Notes: generated by a model from the letters alone, not told the origin. Counted from the stretch's first letter, positions 33,624 to 43,593 are shown. The stretch is 64,000 nt of DNA from KBS-96 sp964247975 (GCA_964247975.1 CAXTWH010000008.1:1-64000), one strand, 5' to 3'. Numbers and translations: made by a program.

Positions 33624-34673
33624 CTAGTATGGCAGTTTGTCGGCTGGCGGGTAATGGTGTTGTTGGCGGCCTTCATCGCCATCGTAGAATTTAGTGGTTT
33701 TATAAAGCTCAAAATGGCCGTCTCCAGCCTGCCTGCGGCAGTGTTCGCGGATGCCCTGCATTTCTTCAGTGGTGTAAGGCTTAAACCCGCGCGCCACTTC
33801 CAGGTTCTGCTTCAAGACATCGACTGATTCCATGCCGCTGATGGTAGTAGAAACAGGCAAGCTCATGGCGTAGCGCAGCCCTTGTTCCGCAGTAACGCCG
33901 CCGTACTTCACCAGCTCGCCGCTGCCGCCCAGGCTCTTCATGCCGAGAATGCCGAGGCCGCGCTTCTGCGCTTCGGGCAGCACCTGTTGTTCAAAGCTGC
34001 GGAACGTAGCATCAAAGCAGTTTAAAGGCATCTGCACTGTGTCAAACGGAAAATCGTGCGACAACATGCGCAGGTGAATCGCCGGATCTTTATGGCCGGT
34101 AAAACCGATAAACCGAACTTTGCCCTGTTGTTTCGCTTCCGCCAAGGCTTCCGCTGCTCCGTTTTCGGCAAAAATCAGGTCAGGATCGTTCTCGTATATC
34201 ACTTCGTGAATCTGCCAGACATCTAAATGGTCGGTGCGAAGCCGCCGGAGCGATTCTTCCAACATGCGCATGGCAACAGTTTTGTCGCGGCCATGAGTAC
34301 AAACTTTAGTCATCAGAACAACGCGGTCGCGCTTTCCTTGCAGCGCCGTTCCGAGACGCTCTTCGCTTTCGCCTTCATGGTAATCCCAGGCATTATCAAA
34401 GAAATTAACGCCGGCACCAATGGCTTGCGCGACAATTTCATTTGCTTCGGACTGGTCTTTGGCAGAACCAAGATGAAAGCCGCCCACTCCGATGGCGGAC
34501 ACTTGAAGCCCTGTTTTTCCTAAAGGGCGCTTCGGTATTTCAGCAGTATTGGCAGTTCCGGCAGAACCGGATTGCTGCGCTTGAGCATTGCCAGCCATAA
34601 TGAGCGGCGCAGAGCCTCCTATTGCAAGTCCAGCTAAAAATCTCCTACGATGCAGCAGATCGGAATCATTCAT
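33624..34673 (-). CDS. Exported aldo/keto reductase (Tat signal)
   Basis: 349 residues with a Tat signal (LHRRRFLAGLAIGGSAPLI, Ala-rich cleavage site near 33) before an aldo/keto reductase domain: RPLGKTGLQVSAIGVGG, VNFFDNAWDYHEG (catalytic Asp and Tyr), MTKVCTHGRD (catalytic Lys), WQIHEV, and IGFTGHKDP. Such proteins are common in Acidobacteriota. It is eight bases downstream of a cytoplasmic paralogue; the two share most active-site text, suggesting duplication with one copy relocated outside the membrane. Substrate unknown. Confidence 0.88.
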   Translation of the reverse strand: MNDSDLLHRRRFLAGLAIGGSAPLIMAGNAQAQQSGSAGTANTAEIPKRPLGKTGLQVSAIGVGGFHLGSAKDQSEANEIVAQAIGAGVNFFDNAWDYHEGESEERLGTALQGKRDRVVLMTKVCTHGRDKTVAMRMLEESLRRLRTDHLDVWQIHEVIYENDPDLIFAENGAAEALAEAKQQGKVRFIGFTGHKDPAIHLRMLSHDFPFDTVQMPLNCFDATFRSFEQQVLPEAQKRGLGILGMKSLGGSGELVKYGGVTAEQGLRYAMSLPVSTTISGMESVDVLKQNLEVARGFKPYTTEEMQGIREHCRRQAGDGHFELYKTTKFYDGDEGRQQHHYPPADKLPY

Positions 34674-34680
34674 AGTATTC

Positions 34681-35679
34681 TCATTTGACCTGCGGATAAG
34701 GCAAACCCGTATTTTTCGAGCGTTTCAGCATGATTTTCACTTCCGCTTGTTCCTCGTCAATCGGATACCAATGGGCCAATCTGGCTTCCGGGTTATCAAA
34801 CTTCAATGAAGTTTTGTAGAGTTCAAAACGCGCGTCAGCCGCTTCCGAACGGCATCGCTCGCGTAAGGCTTGCATCTCCTGCGGCGACATCGGCTCAAAA
34901 TTCTGCGCTACTTTCAGGTTTTGCCGAACAATATCCAGCTTCTCCATGCCGGTAATGGTAGTCGTAACCGGCAGACTCATGGCATAACGCAAGGCTTCCT
35001 GGGCCGAGATCACGCCATGCTGAATCGGCTCGCCATGCCCGCCCATCGGCTTCATTCCCAATACGGCAATACCGCGTTGGTTCAAAACCGGGAGCACATC
35101 TTTTTCAAAACTGTGCGCGTAGGTGGCATCAAACGGATTCAACGGCATCTGCACCGCATCAAACGGAAACCCGGTGTTCAACATTTGTAAATGGATTTTC
35201 GGATCTTTATGCCCGGTAAATCCCAGATACCGCACCTTGCCGGATTCTTTGGCTTTGCGTAGCGCTTCGGCTGCGCCGCCGGGCCTGATAAATAATTCCG
35301 CGTCATTTTCAAAAGCGACGCCGTGGATTTGCCATAAATCCAGATAATCGGTTTGCAGACGATGAAGTGATTCTTCAAGCATCTGCATCGCTAAGCCGGC
35401 ATCGCGCCCATGCGTGCAGACTTTAGTCATCAGGAAAACGTCTTTGCGTTTTCCTTTCAGGCCTTTTCCCAACAGAAGCTCAGTTTTGCCGCGAGAATAT
35501 TCCCAGCAATTGTCAAAAAACGTCACTCCACCGTCAATGCAGTCGTGAATAATCTGAATAGCGGTTTTTTCATTATCTGCTTCCCCCAAATGATGCCCGC
35601 CCAAGCCGAGAGCGGAAATCTGATCGCTGGTGCGGCCAAAGGGCCGCTTCGGGATACTACCGTTTGAAATAGCTGGCAT
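34681..35679 (-). CDS. Aldo/keto reductase
   Basis: 332 residues without a signal peptide. RPFGRTSDQISALGLGGHHLGE opens the barrel; VTFFDNCWEYSRG supplies Asp and Tyr, MTKVCTHGRD the Lys, and LWQIHGV the His. It is first in a two-gene operon with the exported paralogue, with about half the residues identical by eye in aligned blocks. Likely NADPH-dependent; substrate unknown. Confidence 0.88.
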   Translation of the reverse strand: MPAISNGSIPKRPFGRTSDQISALGLGGHHLGEADNEKTAIQIIHDCIDGGVTFFDNCWEYSRGKTELLLGKGLKGKRKDVFLMTKVCTHGRDAGLAMQMLEESLHRLQTDYLDLWQIHGVAFENDAELFIRPGGAAEALRKAKESGKVRYLGFTGHKDPKIHLQMLNTGFPFDAVQMPLNPFDATYAHSFEKDVLPVLNQRGIAVLGMKPMGGHGEPIQHGVISAQEALRYAMSLPVTTTITGMEKLDIVRQNLKVAQNFEPMSPQEMQALRERCRSEAADARFELYKTSLKFDNPEARLAHWYPIDEEQAEVKIMLKRSKNTGLPYPQVK

Positions 35680-35802
35680 TCATCAAGCCGATCTACTTGA
35701 TTGACGCGGCCATTAACGGGAACATTACTAGTGATAGTTCCAGGGCTGCGCGGTCTTGAATAGCGTATTGTAGATGAATATCCAGCCAGCAAGGAGCATT
35801 TT

Positions 35803-37029
35803 ATGCAAACAGTTGCTGAAGCGCAGCCGGCAGTTATCCAGCCTGCTCCTTCCGACAAGCCGAAGGAGCGAAACTTAGCTGTTGATGCTTATCGCGGCAT
35901 TGTGATGGCGCTGATGATGGCTGAAGTGTTGCAGCTCGCGCGTGTAGCTGCCGGTTATCCAGGCAATCCGGTTTGGAAAGTTCTCGCGTTTAATCAAACT
36001 CACGTGGAGTGGGCTGGCTGTTCGCTCCATGACATGATCCAGCCGTCTTTCTCGTTTTTGGTGGGCGTCGCTTTACCGTATTCCCTGGCCAGCCGGTTAG
36101 GGAAAGGCGCGAACTCAACCAAGCTTTTTGGTCATGCCTTGTGGCGGTCCTTCGTGCTGGTGATGTTGGGTATTTTTCTGCGCTCGCTGCACAGCACGCA
36201 AACCAATTTCACTTTTGAAGACACGCTGACTCAGATCGGATTAGGGTACCCATTTTTGTTTTTGCTGGGCTTCCGTTCGCAGCGATGGCAGTGGTCGGTG
36301 TTTGGCTTTTTGTTGTTTGGCTATTGGCTGGCCTGGGCTGTTTATCCCGTGCCGAACGCTTCTTTCAATTACCAAGCGGTGGGCGCGCCGCCGCCGGATT
36401 GGGCGCATAATTTTACCGGCTTTGCCGCGCATTGGAATAAAAACACTGGTTTGGGCGCGGCTTTCGACCGCTGGTTTCTGAATCTGCTGCCTCGCCCTAA
36501 GCCATTTATTGCGAATGAGGGTGGCTATCTCACGCTAAGTTTTATTCCCACGCTCGGCACGATGATCCTAGGGCTACTGGCCGGAGAATGGCTGAAGAAA
36601 ACCGCGCCTCGCATTCCGTTCCGCCGCTTGTTGCTGACCGGAGCCTGTTGCTTAGCAGCCGGGCTGCTGCTTCATGCTACCGGCATCTGCCCCATCGTGA
36701 AGCGCATCTGGACTCCGAGCTGGACCTTGTTCAGCGGCGGATTGTGTTTTTTTATTCTGGCGAGCTTAAGCTGGATTACCGAAGTGAAAGGCTATCGCCG
36801 ATGGGCTTTTCCGCTGGTTGTTGTAGGGATGAACTCGATTGCGGCCTACCTGATCGCGCATTTGTTTGAAGATTTTATTCTCAGCTCATTCCACATTCAC
36901 TTCGGAGCGCACATTTTTGCCTTTTTAGGAATCAAATTGGAACTGCTGCTACAAGGCGCAGCAGTTCTTTTCACGTATTGGCTGATCCTGTTTTGGATGT
37001 ACCGACGAAAAATCTTTTTGCGCGTTTGA
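35803..37029 (+). CDS. Membrane acyltransferase-like protein (DUF5009/HGSNAT type)
   Basis: 408 residues with about 10-11 hydrophobic segments. The N-terminus KERNLAVDAYRGIVMALMM and the short HDMIQPSFSFLVGVALPYSL are the signature of heparan-alpha-glucosaminide N-acetyltransferase-like and DUF5009 membrane proteins, which transfer acetyl groups across the membrane to sugars. LGTMILGLLAGEWLKK and GMNSIAAYLIAHLFE recur in the family. Single gene, convergent with the isochorismatase-like gene at back-to-back stops. Confidence 0.8.
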   Translation: MQTVAEAQPAVIQPAPSDKPKERNLAVDAYRGIVMALMMAEVLQLARVAAGYPGNPVWKVLAFNQTHVEWAGCSLHDMIQPSFSFLVGVALPYSLASRLGKGANSTKLFGHALWRSFVLVMLGIFLRSLHSTQTNFTFEDTLTQIGLGYPFLFLLGFRSQRWQWSVFGFLLFGYWLAWAVYPVPNASFNYQAVGAPPPDWAHNFTGFAAHWNKNTGLGAAFDRWFLNLLPRPKPFIANEGGYLTLSFIPTLGTMILGLLAGEWLKKTAPRIPFRRLLLTGACCLAAGLLLHATGICPIVKRIWTPSWTLFSGGLCFFILASLSWITEVKGYRRWAFPLVVVGMNSIAAYLIAHLFEDFILSSFHIHFGAHIFAFLGIKLELLLQGAAVLFTYWLILFWMYRRKIFLRV

Positions 37030-37659
37030 TCAGGCGATTGCCAAGGCGCTGTTTGCATTCAGAATAGTGAAATCGATTCCTTCTGAAGGCATCAGTTTCA
37101 CTTTCAACATCGTTTTCATTTCTTCCAACGCTGAATTCTGTTCGCCGACGCTACAGGCAGCGACGCAATCCGGCGGAACAACTACTTCCAAATCCCGCAT
37201 GTAAGCATCATTAGCCGTAAACAGAACGCAACTATTGGTAGACAAGCCGGCAATCACCAGACGCTCAGTTCCCAGATGCTTCAACAGTATTTCCAGCGGT
37301 GTTTGGTAAAAGCCTGAATGTTTCGGTTTTAAAACAAAGTAATCATGCTGGTCGGGCGCAAGCTGTTCCACAAATGGTTTGCCCGGTATGCCGTCCGTCA
37401 AGCAGTGTTCCAGAAGCTCGGTATGGCTGGAACGCCATCGCCCGAAATTATCGTTCACGTAAATAACCGGTACGCCGACCGCGCGAGCCTTCTGTTTTAA
37501 TGCCGCGATTTTCGCTGCAATTGGAAAGGCGCACTGGAGAAGTTCTTTGCCTCTGGGAAACTCGAAGTGATTGATCACATCAATCAACAAAAGCGCCGCT
37601 TGGTGCGTATCCGGAGCATTGCCGTTCAGATCGGATTGTTTTCCTGCCTGTGCTTTCAC
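37030..37659 (-). CDS. Isochorismatase family cysteine hydrolase
   Basis: 209 residues of a Rossmann-like cysteine hydrolase. Asp27 (LLLIDVINHF), a Lys in VLKPKHSGF (about 111-113) and Cys144 (GLSTNSCVLF) make the family triad; VIYVNDNFGRW is conserved. Members cleave isochorismate, nicotinamide or N-carbamoyl compounds; the substrate here cannot be told. The stop abuts the stop of the preceding gene on the other strand. Confidence 0.85.
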   Translation of the reverse strand: MKAQAGKQSDLNGNAPDTHQAALLLIDVINHFEFPRGKELLQCAFPIAAKIAALKQKARAVGVPVIYVNDNFGRWRSSHTELLEHCLTDGIPGKPFVEQLAPDQHDYFVLKPKHSGFYQTPLEILLKHLGTERLVIAGLSTNSCVLFTANDAYMRDLEVVVPPDCVAACSVGEQNSALEEMKTMLKVKLMPSEGIDFTILNANSALAIA

Positions 37660-37776
37660 CCTGCTTTTTCCTTCCAGTAAACTTTATTATCCAACCGCTC
37701 ACCCGATGGGAACGGCGATCTACGGTGGGTTCAATCTTGGACAAGCCACAAGGCACTGCGTTCAAGCCGGTAATAG

Positions 37777-37801
37777 ATATACATTGCTTGTTACAGTATA
37801 T
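37777..37801. promoter_or_regulatory. Inverted repeat upstream of vapB, candidate autoregulatory operator
   Basis: ATATAC (37777-37782) and GTATAT (37796-37801) form an inverted repeat with a 13-base centre, 10 bases before the vapB ATG; the right arm overlaps a TATACT -10-like box. VapBC complexes usually repress their own promoter through such repeats. Confidence 0.45.
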
Positions 37802-37810
37802 ACTTTGGTC

Positions 37811-38053
37811 ATGCCTTTGTACCTCAAAGATCAAGACATAACGGAGTTGGTGGCCCATCTCTCCACGGAACTACACCTCTCCAAAACCGAAGTGGTACGT
37901 CGGGCACTCGCCCGCTATCGTGAAGAAACATCCTGGGAAAAAGAACGGGCGCACCGATTGGCCGGTATGCGGAGTATAAGCGAGGAGGCTCGCCGACGGG
38001 GTCTAGGCCCGGCTACGCCGGAAGAAATCGATCGGATTCTAGGAGGGATCTAA
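37811..38053 (+). CDS. vapB: VapB-type antitoxin
   Basis: 80 residues from ATG 37811. The N-terminal LYLKDQDITELVAHLSTELHLSKTEVVRRALARY is the PSK/ribbon-helix-helix type of VapB antitoxin, and the C-terminal tail (GLGPATPEEIDRILGGI) is the usual toxin-binding segment. It is followed two bases after its stop by the PIN toxin. It would neutralise the toxin and repress the promoter. Confidence 0.85.
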   Translation: MPLYLKDQDITELVAHLSTELHLSKTEVVRRALARYREETSWEKERAHRLAGMRSISEEARRRGLGPATPEEIDRILGGI

Positions 38054-38055
38054 CG

Positions 38056-38448
38056 GTGGCTCTCGTCGCTGACACCTCTGCCTTGCTGTGTGCGATTTTG
38101 AGCGAGCCGGAAACTCCGCGCTACCAAGAGGCATTGGCACAGGCCAAACATATATATGTCAGTGCCGCGTCCGTGCTGGAAGCAGCCATTGTGGCTGAAA
38201 ATCGCGATTACTCGCTAGCGCTCGATGATTTACTTCTGCTTCTGCGGGCCGAGATCATTGCAGTCGATGAACAAATCATTACTCTGGCCCGGCACGCCTA
38301 TCGAAAGTACGGCAAAGGCCGCCACCCTGCCAACCTCAATTTCGGCGACAGCCTCAGCTACGCGACGGCACAACTGATGCGCCTCCCGTTATTGTTCAAG
38401 GGTGACGATTTTTCAAAAACCGATATTCCCAGGGTAGCTTCATTCTAA
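38056..38448 (+). CDS. vapC: VapC-type PIN-domain toxin ribonuclease
   Basis: 130 residues from GTG 38056. The acidic metal site is complete: Asp6 (VADTSALLC), Glu42 (SVLEAA), Asp98 (LNFGDSLSYA) and Asp117/118 (LFKGDDF). The ending PLLFKGDDFSKTDI is typical of VapC. These enzymes cleave tRNA or rRNA when freed from VapB. Predicted intact. Confidence 0.88.
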   Translation: MALVADTSALLCAILSEPETPRYQEALAQAKHIYVSAASVLEAAIVAENRDYSLALDDLLLLLRAEIIAVDEQIITLARHAYRKYGKGRHPANLNFGDSLSYATAQLMRLPLLFKGDDFSKTDIPRVASF

Positions 38449-38471
38449 GTTTCAGCCCAATTGATGGAAAT

Positions 38472-39515
38472 TCATGAACGTTGAAGGTAAAACGATGCTC
38501 TAGGATCTTCTGCGGAAGGCGTACCGGCTTCATGAATTCCGTAGCGCATACAGAAGCTTCCCAAACAAGCCAGTGTTGCGGAAAGCACGCGCTTACGCTG
38601 CGGCTTAATAGGGAGCAGGCGTACCGCCAAGCTGCTTCCCGTAAGCCAGACGCTTGCTTTCCAGAGAAGACCGCTTTTCCCTTTTTTGAGCGGGAGCGCA
38701 ACCCTTGGCACAACTGAAACCCGCTTTTCCAGCAGAAAACTGCCAAGTAGTTCGCCAACACTGCCCACAATGCCGAACCAGCGAAAAGGCTGATATTGTT
38801 GTTGACCGCCTGATAAATCGAAAACGGAAGCAGCGCTGGCCATCGAAGAAGCGCTGAACAGGATCGGCAGTATCTGCCTGGATTCCGACCAGATGGGAAT
38901 AACGCTGTTGGTGACGAGAACGCCGGTGTAGGTAGCCAATCCCAAACCGAATAAGCCGGAAACGATGGTGGAAGAACGGCCCAGGACACCTAACAAGCCG
39001 CGACGCCGAGCCAGCATTTCGGCTAAGAAAGCAGGAGGCACCGTTCCCGATAAGATCCAGGCTCCCATGTTCATCGGCGAGGTGGGACGAAACACCCGTA
39101 GCATATTAAAGAATCGAAGTGGACGACCCAAATCGTAGATCAGCAAAACGGCGCTGACCGAAGCCCCAATCATTCCTGTCCAACGGCACCGGCTTGCCGT
39201 AGTTAGTGATTCTTCAGAGCCGCCAAATTGAGCCGCCGCGCCGAAGGCCAGCGATCCTCCGGCCACGCCGCCTACAAAGTAATAAAGCGGGATAGCCCAT
39301 TCCCACACCGGCCTTTGCAGCAGCGGAACATCATAATAAGTTGGGTCGTTCGCCGATAGATTCGGGCTCTCGTGCCAAACGCCCTTTCTTTCCGCAGTTG
39401 GCTGTTCAGCGAGATTGATGGCCTGCGCGCCGGCCTCGCCGCTCAGTTCGGCAATAGACTGATCAATATTGCGCCCGTCGTTTGCCGCGGGCTTACTGAC
39501 TTTATCAACCTTCAC
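38472..39515 (-). CDS. Formate dehydrogenase membrane subunit (NrfD/PsrC type)
   Basis: 347 residues: a polar head of about 60 residues (PTYYDVPLLQRPVWEWAIPLYYFVGG is the NrfD entry motif) followed by about eight hydrophobic helices. NrfD proteins bind quinone and anchor molybdoenzymes; this one replaces the cytochrome b subunit FdnI. Its start overlaps the Fe-S subunit stop. LIYDLGRPLRFFNMLRVFRPTSPMN is a conserved loop. It ends the formate dehydrogenase operon. Confidence 0.85.
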   Translation of the reverse strand: MKVDKVSKPAANDGRNIDQSIAELSGEAGAQAINLAEQPTAERKGVWHESPNLSANDPTYYDVPLLQRPVWEWAIPLYYFVGGVAGGSLAFGAAAQFGGSEESLTTASRCRWTGMIGASVSAVLLIYDLGRPLRFFNMLRVFRPTSPMNMGAWILSGTVPPAFLAEMLARRRGLLGVLGRSSTIVSGLFGLGLATYTGVLVTNSVIPIWSESRQILPILFSASSMASAASVFDLSGGQQQYQPFRWFGIVGSVGELLGSFLLEKRVSVVPRVALPLKKGKSGLLWKASVWLTGSSLAVRLLPIKPQRKRVLSATLACLGSFCMRYGIHEAGTPSAEDPRASFYLQRS

Positions 39516-40315
39516 TGTGTACTATGTCCGCCGTTTCGATTCGATAAAACAGAGCTGACCGCCACTACCGCCATGCCCAGGGCACCCCAGGCCATTGCGG
39601 TCCAACCGTCTTTCGCCAGTTTAGTAGGCACTACCGGATCGGGCGGCAGATTATAAGCTTCGGGTTTATCGACTAAAAGGAAAAAAGCGTTCAGTCCTTC
39701 GGTTCCGGGCTGGTTTTCTTCATCAACACCATACAGATATGCTTCTTTCAAACCGGCCTCATGAAGTTTTTCCACGCGAGTTCGGGCAGTTTGCCGTAGT
39801 TCTTCCAAGTCGCCGTATTGAATGGAATCGGTCGGACAGGCTTTCGCGCAAGCGGGCGTCATGTCTTCGCGCATCCGGTCATAGCAGAGCGTGCATTTCC
39901 AAGCGCGTCCGTCTTCTTCCCGCCGGTCAATGACGCCGAACGGGCAGTTCGTAATGCAATAACCGCAGCCGTTGCAGATATCCGGCTGCACGTACACGCT
40001 GTCATATTCGGTGCGGATAATCGCGCCGGTGGGACAGCTTTCCAGGCACCCGGCGCGGGCGCAGTGCTTACATACATCGGAAGAAAACAGCCAGGAAAAC
40101 GCGCCGGCATCCTGGTTCGCCAACGGCACCGGACGCTCAATAAACGCGACGTGACGCCAGGTGGATGCGCCCAGGTGTACCGTATTATCGTAAGACATGC
40201 CGCTCAATTGAAAGCCGTCATCGGGTAATTGGTTCCACTGCTTGCAAGCCACTTCGCAAGCCTTGCAGCCGATGCAGATGGTGGTGTCGGTAAAAAAGCC
40301 TTTCTTGGCCGCCAA
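39512..40315 (-). CDS. fdhB: Formate dehydrogenase iron-sulfur subunit
   Basis: 267 residues with four [4Fe-4S] motifs: CIGCKACEVACKQWN, CKHCARAGCLESCPTG, CNGCGYCITNCPFG and CTLCYDRMREDMTPACAKACPTD. A C-terminal hydrophobic segment (WTAMAWGALGMAVVAVSSVL) anchors it to the membrane, as in FdnH/FdoH. It carries electrons from the Mo/W catalytic subunit to the NrfD-type quinone site. Two bases lie between this start and the alpha-subunit stop. Confidence 0.92.
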   Translation of the reverse strand: MAAKKGFFTDTTICIGCKACEVACKQWNQLPDDGFQLSGMSYDNTVHLGASTWRHVAFIERPVPLANQDAGAFSWLFSSDVCKHCARAGCLESCPTGAIIRTEYDSVYVQPDICNGCGYCITNCPFGVIDRREEDGRAWKCTLCYDRMREDMTPACAKACPTDSIQYGDLEELRQTARTRVEKLHEAGLKEAYLYGVDEENQPGTEGLNAFFLLVDKPEAYNLPPDPVVPTKLAKDGWTAMAWGALGMAVVAVSSVLSNRNGGHSTQ

Positions 40316-40317
40316 AA

Positions 40318-43300
40318 TTAATTGTTCCCTTCTTTGCTTTCTTCCGCTTTGAATCCGTGTTTGGTTTGCGGTTTACCTTGCGCTACCGGCAGATCGCGTT
40401 TTTTAACCCCGTCTTTAGGTTCCGGGCCAAGCTCACCACTCGTGATATACCGGCGGCCTCGGCTTCTGCGGCCCGGCTGAATATCGGCTGTAAATACTTT
40501 CGATTCCTGAATGGAAACGTTCGGGTCCGCCACGAACATTGTCAGCTCGTTAGCGGAATCGCCTCGCACCAGTCCTTTGCTGGCCCAGTGATAAGGAATG
40601 CCAATCTGATCAATCAGTTTGCCCTTGATCCGCAGCGGGCGCATACGGTTAGTGACCAGCACTCGCGCTTCAATCTCACCGCGTTTAGTGCGAATAGTGG
40701 CCCAGCCGCCGTTTGTTAAATTGCGCTCCTGCGCTAATTGAGGCGACACTTCACAGAACATTTCCGGCTGCAGTTCCGAAAGCCACGATAACCAGCGGCT
40801 CATGCCGCCCGCAGTATGGTGTTCCGTGAGCCGGTAAGTGGTAATGGCAAACGGGTACTTCGGATCGTTGTACGGATTGTGATAAGGATTGTCATCTCGC
40901 TGCCATTCCATCCGTCCCGGGTTACAGCTTTGCCCATACAGCGGATTTTTGATAATGGATTCCTGCGGCTCATAATGAGTAGGTAAAGGGCCGTCCTGCA
41001 ATCCAGTCGGCACGTAAAGCCAGCCTTTGCCATCGGCCTGCATCAGGAACGGCGCATCACCGGCAATCGTGTCTTTGCCGCGAGCCTCCTTCGAAGGCCG
41101 GTAGTCCGGCGGCCGTTCAGGAATGAAATCGGGATCGTCGTAGCCCGTCCATTTTTCTTTCGTTTCATCCCACCAAATCAGTTTCTTTTTGTCGGACCAG
41201 GGTTTACCTTCCGGGTCCGCCGAAGCCCGATTGTAAATGATTCGGCGGTTATGCGGCCAAGCCCAAGCCCATTCCGGTGAAATCCAGTTTTGTTCCCAAT
41301 GCGGCTTGCGACGGGCGGTTTGGTTCACGCCGTCCTTGTAAGAGCCGGAATAAATCCAGCAGCCACAGGCCGTGCTGCCATCTTCTTTCAAAGAAATAAA
41401 TCCGTCCACCGGCTTGCGATCAGCCATTGTGTAGCCGCTGATTTCGTGCAGCACCGATTCCGCGCTCGGCTCCGCCGTTGGGCCGTGCGTGGGATAATCC
41501 CAAGCTAAATCGCGAATGGGCCAGTTCCGTTTTTCCGAGAATTCGGATCGGTACAGCTTTTTCAAACGCTGCCCCAGTTTGAAGATAAAGTCGAGTTCGC
41601 TGCGCGAATCGCCCTTTGGTTCAATCGCTTTGTGATGCCACTGCACTAAGCGCCCAGTATTCGTAAAACTTCCGTCTTTTTCCACATGGGTAGACGCCGG
41701 GAAAAAGAAAACTTCCGTACCGATGTCCTTGGAACGCACTTCGCCTCGGGCAATCTCCGGCGCATCGCGCCAGAAATCAGCCGTTTCGTTGATTTGAAAA
41801 TCGCGGACCACCAGCCAATCAAGACAGCGCAAAGCTTTTCGCTGCAGAGGGTTGTTCATCGAGCCGACTACCGGATTTTCGCCCATCACGAAATATCCCT
41901 TTACCATGCCATCAGCCATGTCCGCGACAGTGTTCATGTGCGAATGGTCGCCGGTCAGGGTCGGCAGATAGTTATAACACCAATCGTTTTCCTTCTGCGC
42001 TGCTTCGCCAAACCAGGCCTTCATCATGGAAATAAAATACTTGGGGAACTCGCCCCACCATCCGGCAGGCGAACTGTTCTGCTGGAGATACGATTTTAAA
42101 TCCGGATCGAATTTCGCTTTCGGCATCGGCAGATAACCGGGAAGCAGGTTGTAAAGCGTGGGGATGTCGGTTGATCCCTGAATGGAAGAATGGCCGCGCA
42201 GCGCAATGATGCCGCCGCCGGGACGACCGATGTTTCCTAACAGAAGCTGAATAATAGCGGCAGTCCGTATATATTGAACGCCCACGCTGTGATGCGTCCA
42301 GCCCACGGCATAGCAGAAAGCGCCGGTTTTGTCGCGCCCGGAATTCGCGCAAAGCGCTTCCGCCACTTTCAAAAGTAGTTCCGGCGGAATGCCGCAGGTT
42401 TCCTGCACCATTTCCGGCGTGTAGCGCGAGTAGTGGCGCTTCAAAATCTGAAACACGCAGCGCGGATCTTGCAGCGTCGGGTCGGTGTGTTCCGCCTGAA
42501 TCGGCTTTTTTTCTATCGGCTGGCCCGGTTGTCCGCTGCTCGATTCGCGTTCGCCGCCCGCGGGCTCAGGGTCAACTCCCTTATACATCCAGGTCCGGGC
42601 ATCGTATTTTCCTTCTTCCTGGTTCCAACCGCTGAACAAGCCATCCAAATCTTCGGTATCGCGAAACTCATCGCTGATGATGGCCGGAGCGTTGGTGTAG
42701 TTCACCACGTAATCATGGAAGTGACGGTTATTTTGGAGAATGTAATTGATGACGCCGCCCAAAAAGGCGATATCCGACCCGGCCCGGATTGGCACATAGA
42801 TATTAGCTACGGCACTGGTGCGGGTAAATCGCGGGTCCACATGGATAACGGTTGCGCCGCGTTCGCGAGCTTCCATTACCCAGCGAAAGGCAACCGGATG
42901 GCATTCGGCCATGTTGGAGCCTTCAATCACAATCACATCAGAATTATTCAGGTCCTGCGGAAACGAAGTCGCCCCGCCGCGACCGAACGAAGTTCCCAAA
43001 CTGGGAACCGTGGAAGAGTGTCAAATACGGGCCTGATTTTCGATCTGAACTATGCCTAAAGCGGTGAACAGCTTCTTGATCAGGTAGTTTTCTTCGTTGT
43101 CGAGCGTGGCCCCACCCAGGTGAGCCAGCGCCATTGTTCGCTGCAGCGGATTGCCATCTTTATCGGCATCCTGCCAGTGAGCGTCACGAGCTTTTTTCAC
43201 CCGCTCGGCTACCATGTCCATCGCTTTTTCCAGTGGAATTTTTTCCCATTCTGTTCCGTACGGGCGGCGGTATAGCACATCTGTAACGCGATGCGATCCC

Positions 43301-43593
43301 GTTACCAGTTGAAAAGTAGCTGCTCCTTTCGGGCATAAGCATCCTTTCGAAACAAATGAGGCCGGGTCGCCTTCAATATCAATGATTTTTTCGTTTTTAA
43401 CGTAAACCAACTGACCACAGCCGACCGCGCAGTAAGGACAGATCGAACCGAGCACTTTATCGGCTTGCTTGGTTCTTGCCGCCAGCGCGTCGCTTCGCTC
43501 CGATCTTGCCGATTGATCCAGGCCCAAAACGTCCCGATTCTGAAGCTGCCGGAGGAGAGGCAGCGAAAAGGATGGTTTTTGTGAGAAAGCCAT
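40318..43593 (-). CDS. fdhA: Formate dehydrogenase alpha subunit, selenocysteine-containing (UGA at 43023-43021)
   Basis: Read as one protein of 1091 residues with selenocysteine at position 191. The N-terminal part has the [4Fe-4S] cysteines in CPYCAVGC and CLCPKG (52, 55, 59, 87) and reaches QIENQARI, then TGA, then HSSTVPSLGTSFGRGGAT with the frame continuing unbroken for 900 residues. Formate dehydrogenase-N has selenocysteine or Cys at exactly this place (ARI-U-HSSTVP). A hairpin 9 bases after the TGA fits a bacterial SECIS. No Tat signal is visible, so the enzyme may face the cytoplasm. It oxidises formate, passing electrons to the Fe-S subunit. Confidence 0.9.
42987..43011 (-). promoter_or_regulatory. 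Candidate SECIS hairpin in fdhA mRNA
   Basis: On the minus strand, 9 bases after the TGA: ACG, GTTCCC, loop AGTTT, GGGAAC, a 2-base bulge TT, CGT. Six perfect pairs plus three outer pairs. Place and size match bacterial SECIS elements that recruit SelB; I cannot check the loop consensus beyond that. Confidence 0.6.

Noticed and set aside
38396..38989. Minus-strand frame of 197 codons within the NrfD gene
   Set aside because: Other frame of the NrfD-type subunit; the NrfD reading has the family loops and the full length.
43021..43593. fdhA as a pseudogene split by a stop codon
   Set aside because: The stop is UGA at the known selenocysteine position, frame and family sequence continue, and a SECIS-like hairpin follows.
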